Below are positions 59,194-64,000 of a stretch of DNA of 64,000 nucleotides, one piece after another. Both the position numbers and the translations under genes were made by a program. The first letter of the stretch is position 1. Each line of letters starts with the position of its first letter. Origin of the DNA: Cryphonectria parasitica EP155 (lineage: Eukaryota > Ascomycota > Sordariomycetes > Diaporthales > Cryphonectriaceae); assembly GCF_011745365.1 (NCBI RefSeq), contig NW_024468913.1, forward strand, positions 2,666,001-2,730,000. The letters run 5' to 3'. Below the pieces are notes generated by a model, which saw only the letters and a list, made by a program, of their open reading frames with translations, was not told the DNA's origin and ran no database searches.

Positions 59194-60545
59194 TTACTCT
59201 TCCGCCTTCGCAGGGGGTGCTGCACCACCAGTTGTGGGGAAGCCCATATAGATCTTGAAGTAATCCTGTGGTTGTACTTGTTAGTTGACTTCTATTTCAA
59301 TGCCAAAGGGAACACAACGGGGCTGTGACTCACGTAGATCATCCATTGCAGGCCAGTCAGAGTTCCGATCATTACAATTCTCACCGGGAGACCATTCCAC
59401 AGTCCCTTGAAGCCGATGTCTGCGTAAATCCTGGAGGTCACAGTTCCAAACGACTCACCCGGCTTCCGGTAGGCGTTCAACTTGGAGACCATCACGTCGG
59501 CAGGGTGAGAGACGATGGCGCACAAGATACCGGCCAGGTAGCCACCGACGAAAGAAACGCCAGTCTGGGTGGCCTTTGAGTAGTCGTTCTTGGATCCAGG
59601 CATGCGGTCGTAGATCATCTCGACAATGGTCTCGAAGGAGGCGAACCTAGGCGCAGCGTCAGATCACAAAAATTCTATCAAGACCAAAGCGACAGCTTTC
59701 GAAGGGGGTAAGACCGACTTCATCATGGTATAGGGGATCTGTCGGCCCCAGAGAGGATAGAGACCCTTGTAGAGACCACCAAAACCTTCGGTAGCCGTAA
59801 TAGTGCTGAGACCGTGGAAGGTGCCAGTATAAGGGCTAGGGATCTTCGCCTGCATCCTCACCTTGACCGATTCAAAGGGGCACAGAGCAATGTCGGCCAG
59901 GAACTCGGCCGAGGCAGAGGCAGCAAGGTAGAGACCGGTCTTGTACTTGTAGGCAGCCTCAGGACCGGCGATGTCCGCGTACGTCTTTTTAAAATACTCA
60001 TACCAGCCATACTTGAAGGCGCCCTGGGCGGAGTAGCCAAAGAAGGTAGGGCTCCAGCCAGTGAAGATACCACGGAGTCCCTCGGTCCGGTAGATCTTCC
60101 CCCAGGCCTGGAAGTTGCCCGTGTACAACTTCGAATCCACCTGTCGCCGGGTCTTGACAACATCGAGAGGTGTGACAGCCGTGTGCGTCAGGCCCTGAAG
60201 CATGAGATGAGTACTTTTGAGTCCAGGTGATGGTGATGAGCCTTAAGGATCTCGACTCACACAGGCCAGCAATCCACCAAAGGTACACGCGGCATAGTAC
60301 TTGCCGGAGTAGAGCTCAATCGCGCCCGTCTTAGACTGCGCCGCAGCAGAAGCCTTGTTGAACTCGGCAGTCGCTTCAGCAGAGAGCTTCTTGGCCTTGT
60401 CCTCTATGGTCGAGTAGGCAGAGTAGAGGTCCATGCGAGCCTGGTACGGAGTGGCACCTCGGCTGCTTCGTGCCTTCAGCCCATCCTGGGACTGGCTGGG
60501 GAAGGTCTTTTGGAGGACCTCGTAACGAGGGTAGAGGTGCGACAT
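59194..60545 (-). CDS. MIR1: Mitochondrial phosphate carrier
   Basis: Four exons, 60545-60261, 60194-59719, 59646-59334 and 59265-59194, give 381 residues. The three tandem mitochondrial-carrier repeats carry the signature motifs [18 protein letters not shown] and PADVMVSK. The surrounding [33 protein letters not shown] and [14 protein letters not shown] stretches are specific to phosphate carriers. The C-terminus ([16 protein letters not shown]) resembles yeast Mir1 more than Pic2. It imports phosphate with protons into the matrix for ATP synthesis (family knowledge). The N-terminal 80 residues are a longer Ser/Ala-rich extension than in yeast. The second intron (59647-59718) must use the weak donor GTCGGT to give the conserved MMKFASFE junction. 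Confidence 0.95.
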
Positions 60546-61590
60546 CCTGTGAGGCAGAGGGGTGTGAAATCTCACGCAGCTACTTCAGCTATCGTCAGTA
60601 AACTGAACCTCTTCAGATTCGAGATGCGAAGTAGGTTTAATCGCTCTCGAGGTATAAATAAGCACTAGGCAATAGCGGACTTCCGGTATTCCCCGTGGAA
60701 GGCCAGGGGAATGATGAAACCGGTCATTAACGGAGATAAAGAAGCCAACAGAAGGGCATCTCTCACCTTAAGTTCGATGTCACTTGCCTTATAACCTGAC
60801 ATAGAATGTCGTTCCAATCAATCATTCAGCACACTTGAGAAGGCTGAGAGTGGGATTGGCCGGAGCGATGATGTCTTGGTCAACAAATCGCTTATCTTGG
60901 GATAGGAGAGGATGGAGGTTTGACAAGCACCGGCGAGGGGGTTTGGGGATGCCAAACATTTTGCTTGTCAGCTCTCCAAAATCCGGACCCCCCCCCCCCC
61001 AATCCTCACACGCCTCCAAGTCCCGTTGGCCCTCTCTAACTTGTCAGATGGACCGGAAAAGCAGGCTCTTAGCAAAATACCACTAACTAACCCCAGTGAC
61101 GTCGGCGGATTTTCTTTCGCCAACCAGCTTCAATAATCGCTGATTAGCTACCAAGTCACCTTTATCTGCTATAGTTAACCTCAACATGTATTGACGAGAA
61201 TCTCCCTTTTTTTTCTCTCTTCTTTTCTTCTTCGACGTATAAGGATTGTACTCGAGGTAAACAACCCTTTGTTTGTTTGATGTAAACACCTTATATACTA
61301 GTCGTAATTATAAGCAAGCAAGAGGCCAGTTCGAGTAGCGCGGGGTCTGGACGGAAAGGCTGGCTCCCCACCATCGCGGCGGCCCCACAGCTTGAACATA
61401 ACTGTACTCCAGCGCTAGATGAAATCGCAAGACATCTGCTCCACAACCACCACCTCGCGCCACCATCACACACGCTGACAGGTGCCCCGAAAGAGCTTCT
61501 CTTCGTCCCAGACCCGCGCACACAAACAAAGTCCATCCTACGCCGCAGACCACAGACTCTCATCTTTGTCATCTGACTTACGGGCCCATC
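60546..61590. promoter_or_regulatory. Divergent promoter region between phosphate carrier and CBS genes
   Basis: 1.05 kb between start codons pointing apart. It contains a C13 run (60988-61000). No gene is seen. Confidence 0.5.
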
Positions 61591-62257
61591 ATGGCGACCG
61601 GAATCATGGCGCAGCCCTCAACAGCCCAAGCCGAGTCATCCAGTGCAACAACACCATTCGTCTCAAAATGGGCATCTAGATATCGCGGCGTACGTAGGAC
61701 CCTGTTTACAATCCACGCCCCCCCCCCCCTACAAATCCACCAAAAGCTTGAACACTGTCCAGCGGCCTAGCACAAGTCCCCTGATACAGGAATCCCACTG
61801 ACAGGGTCCAAAAAAACCACATTGTATATAACAGGCCGCAGTAGAAGACCTCCAACCTCCCGCAGCCCTCTCCCTCACGCCCTCGGACCCCATCTCCCTC
61901 GCCCTGACCCTCGCCTTCGAGCGCGACTACACCCACCTCACCATCATCGACAGCGAGACCCGCAGCCTCCTCGGCTACATCGCCATCCCCCAGCTGCAGG
62001 CCCTCCTCGACGGCGGCAAGGTCAAGCCCGATGACCACATCGCCAGCGCCATGACCCGCTTCCAGCGCAAGGGCAAGAAGTACAAGGTCATCACTATGGA
62101 CACGCCGCTGGAGGAGCTCGAGGCCTTCTTCGAGGGCGCCGAGACCGCGGGCCAGAAGCAGGAGTTTGCCGTCGTCACCGATGACAACCGCCGCTTCGTC
62201 CTGGGCGTTGCCACGAGGGCCGATCTGGAGGAGTTCGTGAAGAGGAGGCCAGCTTAG
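61591..62257 (+). CDS. Small CBS-domain-pair protein
   Basis: Two exons, 61591-61689 and 61835-62257, give 173 residues. The intron (donor GTACGT, acceptor AACAG) contains a C12 run. After a short Ser/Thr N-terminus with FVSKWASRYRG, the protein is essentially a pair of CBS motifs: PISLALTLAFERDYTHLTII with LLGYIAIPQL, then KYKVITMDTPLEELEAFF with EFAVVTDDNRRFVLGVAT. CBS pairs bind adenosyl ligands and act as regulatory modules. Free-standing fungal proteins of this type are common and mostly uncharacterised, so a ligand or partner cannot be named. The protein looks complete. Confidence 0.88.
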
Positions 62258-62894
62258 GCGGGGAAGGAGAGAGGGGGGGGGGGGTGGGGTTGGCTGGCCG
62301 GAACTGAGCGGATTGTGGACCGGAGCTGATGGTAAGGGCGGACATGATGAGAATGAGAGCAGAGGACGCGCCCTTTGCGAGGTAGCTACAATCAGAGCAA
62401 AAAGAGAGATACCCCTCGTAGAATGAGAGGTGCTCATAAAGGAGAAAATTCGAGGTCATCTACAGGCGTTCGATGGCGTGGTGTCTTTTTCCAGGGTCTT
62501 GGGCATATGGGAAAACTGCCCTTTCAACAGGTCATGGTTGGAAAGACTGAGAGCGTTCCGGGGACAAGATGAATCAACTTCTCATCTACTTGCTTGATCT
62601 GTAAAGGGTTAAAAGAAATGCAAGTCATCCATAATAGGTCAAATAAAAGAATATAATTATGGAAGGATAGACGACAAATAATTTATGATAGCTGTACCCT
62701 TCTGATGAATTCTCAGGACAAGGAGTCATGCCTCCCCCGGAGCTCTGTGAGCATCCTTGACTGTGATTGATCACCCGACAGAATCTCTAGACCAGCCGAA
62801 CAGGCAACTATAGAGAGGTGCCCTCTATTCTTCCTGGGCATACTGGGAGTACACACATGCCAGACCACCCTCTCTTGTGCTGCAGTTCTCACTC
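62258..62894. other. Convergent spacer
   Basis: Lies between two converging stop codons. It has a G12 run at 62273-62284 directly after the CBS-protein stop and AT-rich sequence at 62590-62690. No gene is seen. Confidence 0.6.
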
Positions 62895-63640
62895 TTACGT
62901 GGCGATCCAGTCATAGACCATTCGGATCTCCGCCCTCTTCTCTCCCTTCTCGACCACCACGTTACGCACGTACCTCCTCTCGCCCTTGACCTGCTGGAAT
63001 CCCCACGTCTGCCGCGCGGTCCACCCATTGTCGAGGCTGTCGACGGAGTTGAGGAGCCATTCGGACGTGCCCTCCTCCCAGTTGCTCAGCAGAAATGCGT
63101 CGCCACCAGGGATCTCGGTGACGAACTCGCTGCGGCCACTCACGCGCCCGAACAGCCAGTCCTTATGCTCACGCGGCTGGCCGTCCATCTCGCGGTGCTC
63201 GCTCGTGCCCTTGAGCCCGCCGGTGGCCGTCTGCTCGATGTCGACATGCTCCTTCCCGTCCTCGCTTACGTACTGCTTGACGTGCAGCGTCACAGAGGCC
63301 AGGCCGATCGCCTTGCGCGTCAGCCAGCCTACGCCCTGGAGCTCGAGGGCCGGGCTAACGTCGTCCGAAAGCGTCTTGTTCTATTTTCATAGAGGGGAAG
63401 GAGAGGATTCCTTGGTCAGCCACGGACACATTTTTTCTTTTTCTTTTTCTTTTAGGGGGAAGTTGAGAGCAGCCTGATGCAGGCAAGGCAGACAGCTGAT
63501 GCTGAGGTTTTCAAGATTTGAGGTCCATGATCGAGCTCTGTCATGCAACATTTCTTGCTGGGGGCTTGGTCAGGAATAGGCCTTACCAGGGACCAAGTGC
63601 CATTGAGGTCATGGAGGGTCTTAGTTGCTGGAGCAGCCAT
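62895..63640 (-). CDS. Small conserved fungal protein, lipocalin-like beta-barrel
   Basis: Two exons, 63640-63587 and 63380-62895, give 179 residues. The first exon encodes MAAPATKTLHDLNGTWSL; splicing (donor GTAAGG, acceptor AATAG) continues with NKTLSDDVSPALELQGVGW and WLTRKAIGLASVTLHVKQY. The NGTW start followed by alternating beta-strand-like segments (HVDIEQTATGGLKGTSEHR, then a C-terminal GWTARQTWGFQQVKGERRY) matches a family of uncharacterised ascomycete proteins that look lipocalin-like. There is no signal peptide, so it is probably cytosolic. Ligand and function are unknown. Confidence 0.82.
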
Positions 63641-64000
63641 TATGGTAGAATGTCTAGAAGCTGGAGGAGTTTGCTCTATGTGTATTCTCAACAATTGTTT
63701 GTTGTCTGTATCAGGTGTGGGTAAGTATTGATACCGGCCATGGCATTCTGGCATTATCAAGCGACCATCTCGTATGTGCTTGAGCTCTGAAGGTAAACAA
63801 CTCACCTATAACAATTAATATTTCGAGAAGTTACTGAGGTCAGCCACAGTAACTGAGTCTGTAGGGAGTACACAGGCTTTGAAAGTCTGTGGAATCTGTG
63901 GTTGAGTTCAAGGGAAGAAGGAAAGTCAGTAGAGGGCTGCTGTCACAAGGGAGAGTAGAGAGGGCCGAGGCTGGGTGGGGCTGCCCTTTAAATACAGTAG
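63641..64000. other. Window end, probable promoter of the lipocalin-like gene
   Basis: No coding signal is seen in the last 360 bases. Confidence 0.5.

Overview
The window is nuclear DNA from a filamentous ascomycete (Pezizomycotina), most likely a Sordariomycete. Genes are separated by long spacers. Their introns are short (about 50-260 bp) with GTRNGT donors, CTRAC-type branch sites and YAG acceptors. Coding regions are rich in G/C at third codon positions. Several genes are typical of filamentous fungi: a PRO1-type zinc-cluster regulator, a fungal rhodopsin-domain membrane protein, a DUF3405 protein and a luciferase-fold protein. I found no plasmid, phage, transposon, CRISPR, rRNA or tRNA feature. 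I rebuilt nineteen protein genes by joining exons on conserved splice sites, reading phase and family sequence. A twentieth locus is only a weak candidate.

Layout. 1-25.8 kb is gene-poor: pro1 regulator (+), unknown membrane glycoprotein (+), BAHD-type acyltransferase (-), rhodopsin-domain protein (+), Cys-rich single-pass protein (+), SOD-fold mitoribosomal protein (-) and DUF202 membrane protein (-). 27.8-50 kb is mostly housekeeping: Vsb1-like SulP-STAS-cNMP transporter (-), GINS subunit Psf1 (-) divergent from the purine enzyme Ade16/17 (+), mitochondrial disaggregase Hsp78 (+), Arf1 (-) divergent from the p24 protein Emp24 (+), and a DUF3405 protein (-). A 5.2-kb gap follows. 55-64 kb holds a luciferase-fold protein (+), splicing factor Cus2/Tat-SF1 (-), mitochondrial phosphate carrier (-), a CBS-pair protein (+) and a small lipocalin-like conserved protein (-).

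How the genes relate. There is no biosynthetic cluster or defence island. Shared themes are mitochondrial function (mitoribosomal protein, Hsp78, phosphate carrier), early secretory traffic (Arf1 and Emp24 share one divergent promoter region) and nucleotide/DNA replication supply (Psf1 beside Ade16/17).

Spacers hold a 17-bp minisatellite (12.6 copies), a perfect (CT)74 tract 32 bp past the cus2 stop, (GT)20 and (AC)20 tracts, a strong 13-bp hairpin upstream of hsp78, and at least thirteen G or C homopolymers of 12 nt or more, all noncoding. I did not find a convincing new biological system. The best leads are the unknown 7.5-kb membrane protein with its overlapping upstream ATG, alternative splicing of the DUF202 gene, the arf1/emp24 pair, and the repeat tracts.
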